From contig NZ_ATWH01000005.1 of assembly GCF_000421145.1 (NCBI RefSeq), positions 293,505 to 357,504 on the forward strand: a stretch of 64,000 nucleotides of DNA, read 5' to 3'. A program made the position numbers and the translations under genes. Below, piece after piece: positions 1-7,720 of this stretch (the stretch's first letter is position 1; each line of letters starts with the position of its first letter). The stretch is from Glaciibacter superstes DSM 21135 (GTDB taxonomy: Bacteria > Actinomycetota > Actinomycetes > Actinomycetales > Microbacteriaceae). The notes under the pieces were generated by a model. The model saw nothing but the letters and a program-made list of their open reading frames with translations, searched no databases and was not told the origin of the DNA.

Positions 1-2
1 GC

Positions 3-1148
3 GTGCCTCCGACCCCCGTCGTCTTCAGTCGTCCGTTCCGGTCGCGACGGGAGCTCGAGAACCTCGGCACCGTTTTGAATTCCGATCATGTGCACGGCGA
101 TGGCGCGTTCACGGCATCCGCTACGGCCAAGGTCAAGGCCATCACGGGGGCGACGGATGCCCTGCTCACGACGTCGTGCACGCACGCTCTCGAGATGGCG
201 AGCATCCTGCTCGATCTGAAGCCGGGTGACGAGGTGGTCATCCCGAGTTTCACGTTCTCGTCGGCGGCTGCCGCGATCGTGTCGCGTGGAGCGGTGCCGG
301 TGTTCGTCGACATCGACGAAGCGCATGGCAATGTCGACGTAGGCCAGTTGGCTGAGGCCATCGGCCCGAAGACGAAGGCGCTCTCGGTCGTGCACTATGG
401 CGGGGTGGCCGCCGAGATGGACGACATCCTGTCCATTGCAAAGGAAGCCGGACTTCCCGTAATCGAAGACAATGCGCATGGCTTGGGCGGCACCTACCGC
501 GGCCGATCGCTCGGCACGATGGGCACCTTCGGAACCCAGAGCTTCCACGACACCAAGAACGTGCACTGCGGTGAGGGCGGCGCCATTCTGGTGAATGACC
601 CAGGGATGATGGAGCGCGCGGAGATCGTGCGCGAGAAGGGCACAGACCGTTCGCGGTTCCTGCGCGGGCAGGTCGACAAGTACACCTGGAATGACCAGGG
701 ATCGAGTTATCTGCTGAGCGAGTTGAACGCCGCGGTTCTCGATTCGCAGCTGGAGCAGTTCGAAGAGATCCAGGCGCTGCGTCACCACATCTGGGACACC
801 TACGCGGCCGAGCTCGGCGATTGGGCCGACCAACAGCGGGTGCGGCTGATGAGCGTGCCGGATGATCGGGACCACACGGCGCACCTGTTCTACCTGTCGA
901 TGCCCACGCATGACGACCAGGTCGAGTTGATCGCGCATCTGCGTGCGCAGGGCATCAGCGCACCGTTCCACTATGTGCCGCTCGACTCCAGCCCGGCGGG
1001 CCAGAAGTTCGGTCGAACGCTGCGTCCGTTGCCGGTGACGGAGTCGTTCTCCCGGCGGCTGGTGCGCCTGCCGCTCTGGGCCGGCCTCAGCGACGAGCAA
1101 CTCGAACGTGTCGTCGACGGTGTGACTTCTTTCCGAGCCCTCGGCTGA
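3..1148 (+). CDS. wecE: dTDP-4-amino-4,6-dideoxygalactose transaminase (WecE/RffA-like)
   Basis: This is a PLP-dependent DegT/DnrJ/EryC1 aminotransferase that would convert dTDP-4-keto-6-deoxyglucose to dTDP-Fuc4N in the cytoplasm. Its 381 residues resemble E. coli WecE along the whole length: the LTTSCTHALEMA cofactor loop near residue 56, the PSFTF segment, the VHYGGVAAEMD stretch, an EDNAHG motif carrying the PLP-ring Asp, and the Schiff-base Lys in SFHDTKNVHCGEGG near residue 188. The REKGTDRSRFLRGQVDKYTW block is also typical of WecE. GTG at base 3 is the first possible start and the length fits, but the window edge hides the ribosome site. It probably belongs to an operon that begins upstream. 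Family assignment is firm; the exact sugar product is inferred. Confidence 0.85.
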   Translation: MPPTPVVFSRPFRSRRELENLGTVLNSDHVHGDGAFTASATAKVKAITGATDALLTTSCTHALEMASILLDLKPGDEVVIPSFTFSSAAAAIVSRGAVPVFVDIDEAHGNVDVGQLAEAIGPKTKALSVVHYGGVAAEMDDILSIAKEAGLPVIEDNAHGLGGTYRGRSLGTMGTFGTQSFHDTKNVHCGEGGAILVNDPGMMERAEIVREKGTDRSRFLRGQVDKYTWNDQGSSYLLSELNAAVLDSQLEQFEEIQALRHHIWDTYAAELGDWADQQRVRLMSVPDDRDHTAHLFYLSMPTHDDQVELIAHLRAQGISAPFHYVPLDSSPAGQKFGRTLRPLPVTESFSRRLVRLPLWAGLSDEQLERVVDGVTSFRALG

Positions 1149-1167
1149 TCCCTCGCAGGTCGAGACC

Positions 1168-1220
1168 CTCCTCAGCTCCGTTGAGGAGCGGCTGAGGAAC
1201 GATGACGCATCTCGAAACCG
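1168..1220. repeat. Dispersed intergenic repeat with hairpin, copy 1
   Basis: The segment after wecE contains GTTGAGGAGCGGCTGAGGAAC followed by a CTCGAAACCG tail. A closely similar segment lies at 45851-45900. An inverted repeat, CTCCTCA (1168-1174) and TGAGGAG (1182-1188), could form a 7-bp hairpin and act as a weak terminator after wecE, although no T-run follows. Confidence 0.6.
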
Positions 1221-1299
1221 ACCGAACCTTCGAAGTTGATCGGTTTGTCTTCATTACACGGGAGTAGGATTTAGTCCCATCGACTACCGGAGGTTGATC

Positions 1300-1569
1300 A
1301 TGCGGACCACACGACAACTGAGCATTACTCTCCCCAACGACATGGCTGATTCGCTGCGCGCCCGAGTGCAGGCGGGCGAATACGCGAGCGAGAGTGAGGC
1401 CGTCCGCGACGGCCTGCGTGTGCTTTTTGCCCGTGACCGGGCGGTGGAGGCATGGCTTCGCGACGAAGTAAGTGCGGCCTACGACGCCCTGGCCGACGAC
1501 CCGACCCGCGCGGTTTCCGTCGAACACGTGAGGAATCGGCTCGTGGAGGAGCAAGCTGTGAACCGGTGA
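1300..1569 (+). CDS. parD: ParD-like antitoxin (ribbon-helix-helix)
   Basis: This 89-residue protein resembles type II ParD/CopG-fold antitoxins, which dimerise to bind operator DNA and neutralise the partner toxin through the C-terminus. The N-terminal RQLSITLPNDMADSLRARV is a ribbon-helix-helix signature, followed by the ParD-typical GEYASESEAVRDGLR. ATG at 1300 is chosen because CCGGAGG lies six bases upstream; an in-frame TTG at 1294 would overlap that site. The stop overlaps the start of the ParE-like toxin gene, as is usual for co-translated toxin-antitoxin pairs. The module sits between glycan genes, apparently as a stability or selfish insertion. Confidence 0.85.
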   Translation: MRTTRQLSITLPNDMADSLRARVQAGEYASESEAVRDGLRVLFARDRAVEAWLRDEVSAAYDALADDPTRAVSVEHVRNRLVEEQAVNR

Positions 1570-1883
1570 CCTACAAAGTCGTATTCGCTCCTGAAGCGGA
1601 AGACCAGCTCGCCGAGCTGTACCGATACATCGCCGTGGCTTCGTCCGAGATCGCCACTCGTTACACAAACGCGGTCGTCACTTATTGCGAGGGCCTGGCT
1701 CAGTTCCCATACCGCGGAACAGCCCGCAGCGATATCCGCCCGGGACTTCGAACGACAAGCTACAAGAAGCGGACGGTCATCGCGTTCGCGGTGTTCGACC
1801 GCAATGTGGCGATCATCGGTGTCTTCTACGGTGGACGAGACTACGAGACGATCCTTCGCGATACCGAAGCCACGCGAGATTAG
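1566..1883 (+). CDS. parE: ParE/RelE-superfamily toxin
   Basis: This 105-residue protein has the type II RelE/ParE toxin fold: VVFAPEAEDQLAELYRYIA at the start, the PYRGTARSDIRPGLRTTSYKKRTVIAF core, and IIGVFYGGRDYETIL at the end. This is the usual ParE layout, whose members poison DNA gyrase. GTG at 1566 overlaps the antitoxin TGA by four bases and gives the normal family length. An upstream in-frame ATG would add about 38 residues with no resemblance to the family. Activity is inferred from family; the target could differ. Confidence 0.85.
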   Translation: MTYKVVFAPEAEDQLAELYRYIAVASSEIATRYTNAVVTYCEGLAQFPYRGTARSDIRPGLRTTSYKKRTVIAFAVFDRNVAIIGVFYGGRDYETILRDTEATRD

Positions 1884-1982
1884 GACGCCAACACCCCGGC
1901 CAACCACCACCCTCCGCGGACTGAGGAGCAAGCGACGGCGAGAGTTTGGCCAGACTCTTATGCGGAGAGGATCTCCGCCATC

Positions 1983-2384
1983 TCAGTCCTCGTAGGAGTG
2001 CATCGGGGCGCTGCGCTGGTGCTGTGTATCGGTCAGCCTGGCGGTCAAGGTGGCCGCATTCGCTTCGAGGGCCTCCCGGAGTGGTGCAGTGAGCTCTGCG
2101 GAGTGGAGCGAAGCAGCGATGGACTTGTTGATCCTCGTCAGAGAGTCCGCCGGGATCAGGGTGTTGGTCTTCAGGCTTCTGGGTCGCAAGTCCACGGTCA
2201 TATCGAGTTCGCGGAGGATGGCGAGCGCGCGGGACAGGCTGACGTCGGCGTTGCCCTTCTCGAACCGGGACATCCATTGGCGGGTGGTTCCGATCTTCTC
2301 GGCGAGCTCCGTCTGGGACATGCTGAGGTCAATTCGTCTCTGACGCACGACGGCGCCAACGTCGACGGGGTTCGAAGTGAGCAT
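1983..2384 (-). CDS. HipB-like XRE-family repressor (no HipA partner)
   Basis: This 133-residue protein has an N-terminal helix-turn-helix at about residues 14-68: RQRRIDLSMSQTELAEKIGTTRQWMSRFEKG. It continues with an ALAILRELDMTVDLRPR segment typical of HipB antitoxin-repressors. The Ala-rich C-terminal 60 residues are not recognised. GGAGG lies five bases before the ATG. HipB normally precedes hipA, but only about 100 bp separate this gene from parE and no HipA kinase is present, so it is an orphan or a remnant. Two near-identical palindromes just upstream are its likely operators. Family is confident; the role as a lone autorepressor is inferred. Confidence 0.8.
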   Translation of the reverse strand: MLTSNPVDVGAVVRQRRIDLSMSQTELAEKIGTTRQWMSRFEKGNADVSLSRALAILRELDMTVDLRPRSLKTNTLIPADSLTRINKSIAASLHSAELTAPLREALEANAATLTARLTDTQHQRSAPMHSYED

Positions 2385-2396
2385 GGCAGCCTCCGA

Positions 2397-2442
2397 TGGA
2401 ATGGATTCGTTCCACTATAGGTAATGGAATGCAATCGTTCCA
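2397..2442. promoter_or_regulatory. Twin palindromic operators flanking the HipB-like gene promoter
   Basis: Two 18-bp imperfect palindromes, TGGAATGGATTCGTTCCA (2397-2414) and TGGAATGCAATCGTTCCA (2425-2442), are spaced 28 bp centre to centre. A minus-strand -10-like TATAGT (2419-2414) lies between and against them. The TGGAA-N8-TTCCA geometry parallels the 5-N8-5 architecture of known HipB operators. Binding would block transcription of the adjacent repressor gene. Binding is inferred; the repeats are directly visible. Confidence 0.7.
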
Positions 2443-2513
2443 TTCCCCCGTCCCACCACCCGCACTCGGCTGACCCCAAGGTGCCCATCGGGCGAGTCTG
2501 TAGACTTTGGGGC

Positions 2514-3122
2514 GTGCAAATCCGTGAGCTTTCCATCCCAGACGCCTATGAGATCACGCCGAAGCAATTCGGCGACGACCGGGGCGTTTTTCTCGAGTGG
2601 TACCGATTCGACCGCCTCGAGGAGGCAATCGGTCATTCGCTCGACATCCGCCAGGCGAACACGTCGGTGTCGAAGCGGGGTGTGGTACGCGGCATCCACT
2701 TCGCCGACGTTCCGCCGAGTCAGGCCAAGTACGTCACGACAACGCGTGGCGCCGTGCTCGACTTCGTCATCGACATCCGTGTCGGATCGCCGACGTTCGG
2801 AAAGTGGGATTCGGTGCTTCTCGACGACACCGACCACAAGGCGATTTACATCGCGGAGGGTCTCGGTCACGCGTTTGTGGCGTTGACCGACGACGCGACA
2901 GTGAGCTACCTGGTGACGGATGTCTTCAACGCGTCGCGTGAGCATGGCATCAACCCGGTCGACGAAGACGTCGCCCTGGTGTTTCCGGACGCTGCCGGCG
3001 AGCTGATCCTCTCGCCGAAAGACACCGATGCACCCGGCCTCGCCGAGGCCGCCGAGGCGGGTTTGCTGCCCACCTGGGACGCCGCTCGTGCCTATTACGA
3101 CTCGCTCAACAACAGGAAGTAG
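2514..3122 (+). CDS. rmlC: dTDP-4-dehydrorhamnose 3,5-epimerase
   Basis: RmlC epimerises dTDP-4-keto-6-deoxyglucose at C3 and C5 on the way to dTDP-L-rhamnose. The 202-residue cupin has the family hallmarks: [30 protein letters not shown] with the catalytic His, [20 protein letters not shown], and [16 protein letters not shown] at 2514 gives the normal RmlC N-terminus ([14 protein letters not shown]). A -10-like TAGACT at 2501-2506 ends seven bases before it and there is no ribosome site, so the mRNA is probably leaderless. An upstream ATG at 2424 would add 30 unrelated residues and run through the HipB-type operators. rmlA follows after two bases. RmlB and RmlD are not in this window. Confidence 0.93.
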   Translation: MQIRELSIPDAYEITPKQFGDDRGVFLEWYRFDRLEEAIGHSLDIRQANTSVSKRGVVRGIHFADVPPSQAKYVTTTRGAVLDFVIDIRVGSPTFGKWDSVLLDDTDHKAIYIAEGLGHAFVALTDDATVSYLVTDVFNASREHGINPVDEDVALVFPDAAGELILSPKDTDAPGLAEAAEAGLLPTWDAARAYYDSLNNRK

Positions 3123-3124
3123 CC

Positions 3125-3997
3125 ATGCGCGGAATCATTCTCGCCGGAGGTTCCGGCACCAGGCTCTGGCCCATCACCAAGGGCATCTCGAAGCAGCTGA
3201 TGCCGATCTACGACAAGCCGATGGTGTACTACCCGCTGTCGACGCTGATGATGGCCGACATCAACGAGATCCTCATCATCACGACGCCGGAGTACAACCA
3301 GCAGTTCCAAGCGCTGTTCGGCGACGGGTCTGAACTCGGTATCCACATCGAGTACGCGGTGCAGCCGTCGCCGGATGGCCTGGCGCAGGCGTTCATCATC
3401 GGTGAGGAGTTCATCGGAGACGACAGCGTCGCCCTGGTGCTGGGTGACAACATCTTCCACGGTGCCGGGCTCGGGTCGTCGCTGCGCAACAACTCGGAGA
3501 TCGACGGGGCGCGCATCTTCGCGTATCACGTGAGTAACCCCACCTCGTATGGTGTCGTCGAGTTCGACGAGCGGATGACGGCGCTCTCGATCGAGGAGAA
3601 GCCGACGAACCCGAAGAGCAACTACGCGGTTCCCGGCCTGTACTTCTACGACAACTCGGTGGTGGAGATCGCGAAGACGATCGAACCGAGTGCGCGGGGT
3701 GAGCTGGAGATCAGCACGGTCAACGAGCGTTACCTGGAGCAGGGCAAGTTGCACGTTCAGGTGCTCGATCGGGGAACAGCCTGGCTCGACACCGGAACGT
3801 TCGAGTCGATGATGCAGGCGTCGGAGTACGTGCGCGTCATCGAAGACCGGCAGGGCTTCAAGGTCGGTTGTGTCGAGGAGATCGCCTGGCGTGCCGGCTG
3901 GATCGACGACGCGCAGCTAGCGGTTCTCGCAGCTCCGCTCACGAAGAGCGGTTACGGCGTCTACCTGCAGCGCCTGCTGGCAGACCAGGCCGGCTAG
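3125..3997 (+). CDS. rmlA: Glucose-1-phosphate thymidylyltransferase
   Basis: RmlA couples glucose-1-phosphate and dTTP to make dTDP-glucose, the first step of dTDP-sugar synthesis. The 290-residue protein begins [24 protein letters not shown], the nucleotidyltransferase signature. It also has the [16 protein letters not shown] helix, the [19 protein letters not shown] motif, [10 protein letters not shown] with the metal-binding Asp, and EEKPTNPKS. Start ATG at 3125 has AGGAAG just upstream. It is co-transcribed with rmlC (two-base gap). Its stop overlaps by four bases with the convergently transcribed glycosyltransferase. Confidence 0.95.
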   Translation: MRGIILAGGSGTRLWPITKGISKQLMPIYDKPMVYYPLSTLMMADINEILIITTPEYNQQFQALFGDGSELGIHIEYAVQPSPDGLAQAFIIGEEFIGDDSVALVLGDNIFHGAGLGSSLRNNSEIDGARIFAYHVSNPTSYGVVEFDERMTALSIEEKPTNPKSNYAVPGLYFYDNSVVEIAKTIEPSARGELEISTVNERYLEQGKLHVQVLDRGTAWLDTGTFESMMQASEYVRVIEDRQGFKVGCVEEIAWRAGWIDDAQLAVLAAPLTKSGYGVYLQRLLADQAG

Positions 3998-4866
3998 CGG
4001 TTCAGGCCGCGCCGACCGAGAAACCAGCCGCGCACGCCGAGGCCGACGCGGAGGCCCGCCCGCACCGGCCATAGCCACCACTTGTGGTACTTGCTGGCGA
4101 GAAAGCGGTAAGCGCTCTTGTGGTGCGCTCGGATCATGATGGCGGAGTTTTCGTTGGTCGAATGCGCACCAGAGTGTGTCACGGTGGCGTCTGGCGTGTA
4201 GATGTTGCGCCACCCGGCCTGTCCGAGGCGGTAGCCGAGGTCGACGTCTTCGAAGTACATGAAGTAGCCGGGGTCGAAGCCGCCGATGGACTCAAAGGCG
4301 GTTCGGCGAACGAGCAGGCAAGAGCCAGACAGCCAACCGGCATCGCGGCTGCGTGGCGGTGCCTCCGATTCCTGGCGGTAGGAGCGGCTCCACGGGTTCT
4401 GCGGCCAGATGTTGGCGAGCAGCGCGTGGCCGACGCCAGTTCTGAGTGACGGGATGGCACGGGCTGACGGATAAACCTCGCCCTCTGTGGTCAGAACGAC
4501 AGGACCGACGGCGCCGACATCCGAGGCATCGGCGGTCGAGGCCACCATGGCGTCGATCGATCCGGGGGAGAGAACGATGTCTGGGTTGCTGATCACAATC
4601 CACTGGACTGACTCGGGCACCGTTGCGGCTCCTGCGTCCATGGCGTGTCCATAGCCGGCGTTCTGCGGCATCGGCAGATAGCGTGCGCCGTACTGAACCG
4701 TCAGTTCTTCGACGCCGTCAGCGTCGCCTGGTTTGTTGTCGACGACGACGACGTCCGGTCGGTCGGACGAGGCTTCTGCGATCGAGGCCAAGAACCCGGC
4801 AAGCACCGCGGCAGAGCCGTAACTCACGGTGACCACTGAGACCAGCGGTGCATCACCAGCCGTCAC
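3994..4866 (-). CDS. Glycosyltransferase family 2, WbbL-like rhamnosyltransferase candidate
   Basis: This 290-residue GT-A fold enzyme has [14 protein letters not shown] at residues 9-22, a VVVDNKPGD loop, the [11 protein letters not shown] segment, the [10 protein letters not shown] metal-binding region near residue 92, and [37 protein letters not shown] with the acceptor-side ED motif. This pattern is close to WbbL-type rhamnosyltransferases. Placement next to rmlCA supports dTDP-rhamnose as donor, but the donor is inferred. GTG at 4866 is the start used; no strong ribosome site is visible. The C-terminus is basic and rich in Trp and Arg, possibly membrane-associated. Confidence 0.8.
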   Translation of the reverse strand: MTAGDAPLVSVVTVSYGSAAVLAGFLASIAEASSDRPDVVVVDNKPGDADGVEELTVQYGARYLPMPQNAGYGHAMDAGAATVPESVQWIVISNPDIVLSPGSIDAMVASTADASDVGAVGPVVLTTEGEVYPSARAIPSLRTGVGHALLANIWPQNPWSRSYRQESEAPPRSRDAGWLSGSCLLVRRTAFESIGGFDPGYFMYFEDVDLGYRLGQAGWRNIYTPDATVTHSGAHSTNENSAIMIRAHHKSAYRFLASKYHKWWLWPVRAGLRVGLGVRGWFLGRRGLNR

Positions 4867-5182
4867 TCTTCGCCTTCAGTCACTCGATTAAGTCCTTTAC
4901 TCAGCATCAACCGCCCAGTTTAGTCATTGTCGCTGGTTCAGTCTGTCGCATCAGGACGCCGCCCGGCGCGTGCAGTCGGTTTGAATGGATCCCTGAGGCT
5001 CTTTTGCTTCGCCATTTCTTCACAATCGCGCCGGCACTGCATCTGAGCCGAGTTGAGCAGTGTCCTGTCATCGTTTATGGCCGGATGAGGGAGGGTGCTC
5101 GAGATCTTCACGCTGTTCAGGTTTAACGCCCCTAGTCGAACCGCAGGAGTTTCAATCAGCCGGATTCAGATGGTTCCGAATT
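4867..5182. other. Intergenic region with no recognised gene
   Basis: This spacer of about 316 bp separates two divergent genes. Short open frames occur on both strands but show no family resemblance and no ribosome sites. The direct repeats preceding the AAA ATPase gene begin at its right edge. Confidence 0.5.
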
Positions 5183-5274
5183 GACGACTGGAAGGTATGC
5201 AAAACGACGACTCGATCGTCTGCAAATTGACGACTGATAGGCTGTCAAATTGACGACTCGTCATTTTTACGTCA
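5183..5274 (+). repeat. Four 23-bp direct repeats upstream of the AAA/DUF4143 gene
   Basis: GACGACT recurs at 5183, 5206, 5229 and 5252, exactly 23 bp apart. Units 2 to 4 are preceded by CAAA plus AC or TT (for example TGCAAATTGACGACT). The inner part of each unit varies. The fourth copy ends 11 bp before the chosen start codon. The two-helical-turn spacing suggests cooperative binding of a protein along one DNA face, perhaps the ATPase product itself; that is inference. Confidence 0.75.
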
Positions 5275-5285
5275 TGGAGGATGCA

Positions 5286-6524
5286 GTGGCATACATTCCG
5301 CGAATAGCAGACACGGAGCTCGCAATGGGACTCGCGCGCGCTGGCGCTGTCTTGCTCGAAGGTCCAAAGGCGTGCGGGAAGACAGAAACTGCGTCGAGAC
5401 GGTCGCGCAGCATCGTGCACATCGACACCGACCCGAGCGTGGAGGCGCTCATGGCTACCGACCCTCAGCTGCTACTCGAAGGCGCGGTGCCGCGGCTCTT
5501 TGATGAATGGCAGCTTCAACCAAAGCTGTGGAATGTGATCAGGCGCGAGGTCGACGCGAGACACACCGCAGGCCAATTCATTCTGACTGGTTCGACGGCA
5601 CCATCAACAGACGCCACTCGACACTCGGGCGCTGGGCGATTTGCGCGAATCCGGATGCACACAATGACGCTCCAGGAGAGCGGCCACTCAAGCGGGACGG
5701 TATCACTCGAAGCGTTACTTAACGGCGAACCAGCCCGAGCGGTCGACCCTGGGCTCGACCTTGACGCACTAATCACACGCATTGCGACAGGCGGCTGGCC
5801 TGCGCTCCTGCGCATGACAACCGCCGATACCCTCGCAGCGCTACGCGACTATGTCACGTTCGTAGCTGAGGTCGACGTGCGCACCGCCGGTACGATCCGA
5901 GATCCTCAGCGAGTTCGCCGGCTTCTACTAGCGCTAGCTCGCTCGACCGCAACCGAGGTCACGGTCACAACGCTCGCCCGCGATGAGGCGTCGCTGTCGA
6001 GGGATGCAGTGCGCGATTATCTTGATGCTCTCTCACGAATCTTCGTCATTGAGGATCAGCCCGCCTGGTCATCACATTTACGATCTTCGGCCACGCTTCG
6101 TAAGGAGCCCAAGCGACACTTCTGCGATCCATCGCTCGCTGTAGCCTTGCTCGGCGCGGACGTCATCTCACTGCGCCAGAACCTCGCCTTCGTTGGCCAG
6201 CTCTTCGAGTCGCTCGCTGTACACGAGCTCCGAGTTCTCTCCCAACCGCTTGGCGCCGAAGTCTTCCACGCACGCGACTCCACCGGAAACGAAGTTGATG
6301 CGATCGTCCAGCAGCGAGACGGCCGTTGGGCCGCGTTCGAAGTGAAGCTTGGCTCTAGCTCAGAGACCATCGATGCTGCCGCCGCATCACTCTTGCGCTT
6401 TGCCCGTAATGTCGATACGTCGAACCCGGAACCACCCGTGCTCGCAGTCGTGACTGGTCGTGGCCCGTCCTACCGTCGACCCGACGGTATTGAAGTCGTT
6501 GCTATCGGCTCACTTGGCTCGTGA
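5286..6524 (+). CDS. AAA-family ATPase with C-terminal DUF4143
   Basis: This 412-residue protein has an N-terminal AAA_14 domain with Walker A GPKACGKT at residues 26-33, a Walker B-like RLFDEWQL near residue 73, and an ILTGSTAPS sensor-1 segment. A C-terminal DUF4143 domain contains the RDSTGNEVDAIVQ...AFEVKLGSS motif of PD-(D/E)XK-like folds (D, then E-x-K). Biological role is unknown; the family is frequent in accessory regions. GTG at 5286 is chosen because GGAGG (5276-5280) is five bases upstream and the protein then opens VAYIPRIADTEL, as is usual for the family. TTG 5250 or ATG 5274 would overlap the direct repeats. The nuclease-like reading of DUF4143 is inference. Confidence 0.85.
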   Translation: MAYIPRIADTELAMGLARAGAVLLEGPKACGKTETASRRSRSIVHIDTDPSVEALMATDPQLLLEGAVPRLFDEWQLQPKLWNVIRREVDARHTAGQFILTGSTAPSTDATRHSGAGRFARIRMHTMTLQESGHSSGTVSLEALLNGEPARAVDPGLDLDALITRIATGGWPALLRMTTADTLAALRDYVTFVAEVDVRTAGTIRDPQRVRRLLLALARSTATEVTVTTLARDEASLSRDAVRDYLDALSRIFVIEDQPAWSSHLRSSATLRKEPKRHFCDPSLAVALLGADVISLRQNLAFVGQLFESLAVHELRVLSQPLGAEVFHARDSTGNEVDAIVQQRDGRWAAFEVKLGSSSETIDAAAASLLRFARNVDTSNPEPPVLAVVTGRGPSYRRPDGIEVVAIGSLGS

Positions 6525-6576
6525 TCTTTCGCGCAGATTTCGGTAGCGATTGACAAGCACCGACTTCCGCAAGCAG

Positions 6577-7632
6577 TCAGTCTTCGATTGTCCAGTCGCG
6601 GATGAACGACCGGGGTTCGCGTGCGTTGGTATCGAGTTCACGTCCAATCGACAGCGCGTGCGGCAGCCGTCGCAGCGCGCCGAGCAGTCCAGAGACGGTC
6701 GCGCGAAATCGCGAGTTAGCGCTGGGGCGCCCGCGCAACGTCTGCACGAATGATTTGGCGAGGCTGCCAAGAGTTCTCCACAGCGAGGCCAGGAGCATGC
6801 TCGACGGGCCGTTTTTGGCAGCGGTGAGAATCCGGTTGCGCACGTTGTTGACCAGGAAAAGCGGGGAGTTGACTCCAGATGAGCCGGCGTGACGGTGGTG
6901 CAGTGTTGCGTCGCGCGCGTAGCGGATGCTCCATCTTCGGCGACGCATGCGCCAGGCGAGGTCGGTGTCCTCGTAGTACATGAAAAGCGAATCGTCGAAA
7001 GCACCGACGTCGACGAGTGTGGATCGTCTCAGCGCGCATCCGCCGCCGGAGAATCCGAAGACTTCCTCCGCGCTGTTGTCGTCGTCGACCGGAACGAGCC
7101 ATGATCTGTCCTGGCCGTTGCCGGAACGCGAGACGATGTTGCCGGTGCTGTTGAGAAGCTCGACCCCGCCGACCTCGCTGCGTGTCCAATGGCTGCCATC
7201 CGAGCGACGATACGAACCCGCAACGTCGGCACTCACGGGCTCGAAGCGACCGGTGAGCACGATGCGCGCTGTCACGGCTCCGATGCGGTCGTCGGTACTG
7301 AACGGCGCAAGGAGTGCAGCGACGAAACCGTCTTCCGCCAGGGCGTCGTTGTTGACGAGGACCGCGTAGTCGCCGGAGGTCGCGGACAGGGCGTGGTTGA
7401 CAGCGCCGCCGAAGCCGAGGTTGTGCCCGGTGCGCAGCATCGTCACCGAAGGGAAGTCGCGTTCGAGGCTCTCGGCCGACCCATCGGTTGAACCGTTGTC
7501 GACAACCAGAAGGTCGATCGCCACGCCCTCGGCACTCTGGCCGATAAGCGAGCGCAGACAAGCGGCAGTGTCATCGCCGCCGTTCCAATTGACCACGATG
7601 ACCGTGCATCGCACTCGCTCAGACGTTGGCAT
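6577..7632 (-). CDS. Glycosyltransferase family 2 (rhamnosyltransferase-like)
   Basis: This 351-residue GT-A enzyme has CTVIVVNWNGGDDTAACLRSL at the N-terminus, a VVDNGSTDGS nucleotide-binding loop, LGFGGAVNHAL, VNNDALAEDGFV as the DXD-equivalent, and FGFSGGGCALRRSTLVDVGAF followed by MYYEDTDLAWRMR with the ED motif. It is related to the GT2 at 3994-4866 but longer, with a C-terminal extension of about 90 residues that is basic and possibly membrane-proximal. GGGAG lies just before the ATG. It is divergent from the WsaF-like pair, with a shared promoter region of about 90 bp. Donor and acceptor sugars are unknown. Confidence 0.82.
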   Translation of the reverse strand: MPTSERVRCTVIVVNWNGGDDTAACLRSLIGQSAEGVAIDLLVVDNGSTDGSAESLERDFPSVTMLRTGHNLGFGGAVNHALSATSGDYAVLVNNDALAEDGFVAALLAPFSTDDRIGAVTARIVLTGRFEPVSADVAGSYRRSDGSHWTRSEVGGVELLNSTGNIVSRSGNGQDRSWLVPVDDDNSAEEVFGFSGGGCALRRSTLVDVGAFDDSLFMYYEDTDLAWRMRRRRWSIRYARDATLHHRHAGSSGVNSPLFLVNNVRNRILTAAKNGPSSMLLASLWRTLGSLAKSFVQTLRGRPSANSRFRATVSGLLGALRRLPHALSIGRELDTNAREPRSFIRDWTIED

Positions 7633-7720
7633 CGCACTCCCTTGCTTTCAGGTCAGGCTCTAGGCTATAAGAAGGGCGTGCGTGTGAACCTGCCGCCACA
7701 AGACTCAAAGGAGAACTGGC

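Noticed and set aside
4848..5126. Possible gene in the spacer before the AAA/DUF4143 gene
   Set aside because: Overlaps the glycosyltransferase start, has no ribosome site and encodes no recognisable sequence.
5183..5274. CRISPR array
   Set aside because: Only a 7-15-base core recurs at 23-bp intervals with no proper spacers and no cas genes nearby; better explained as phased binding sites.
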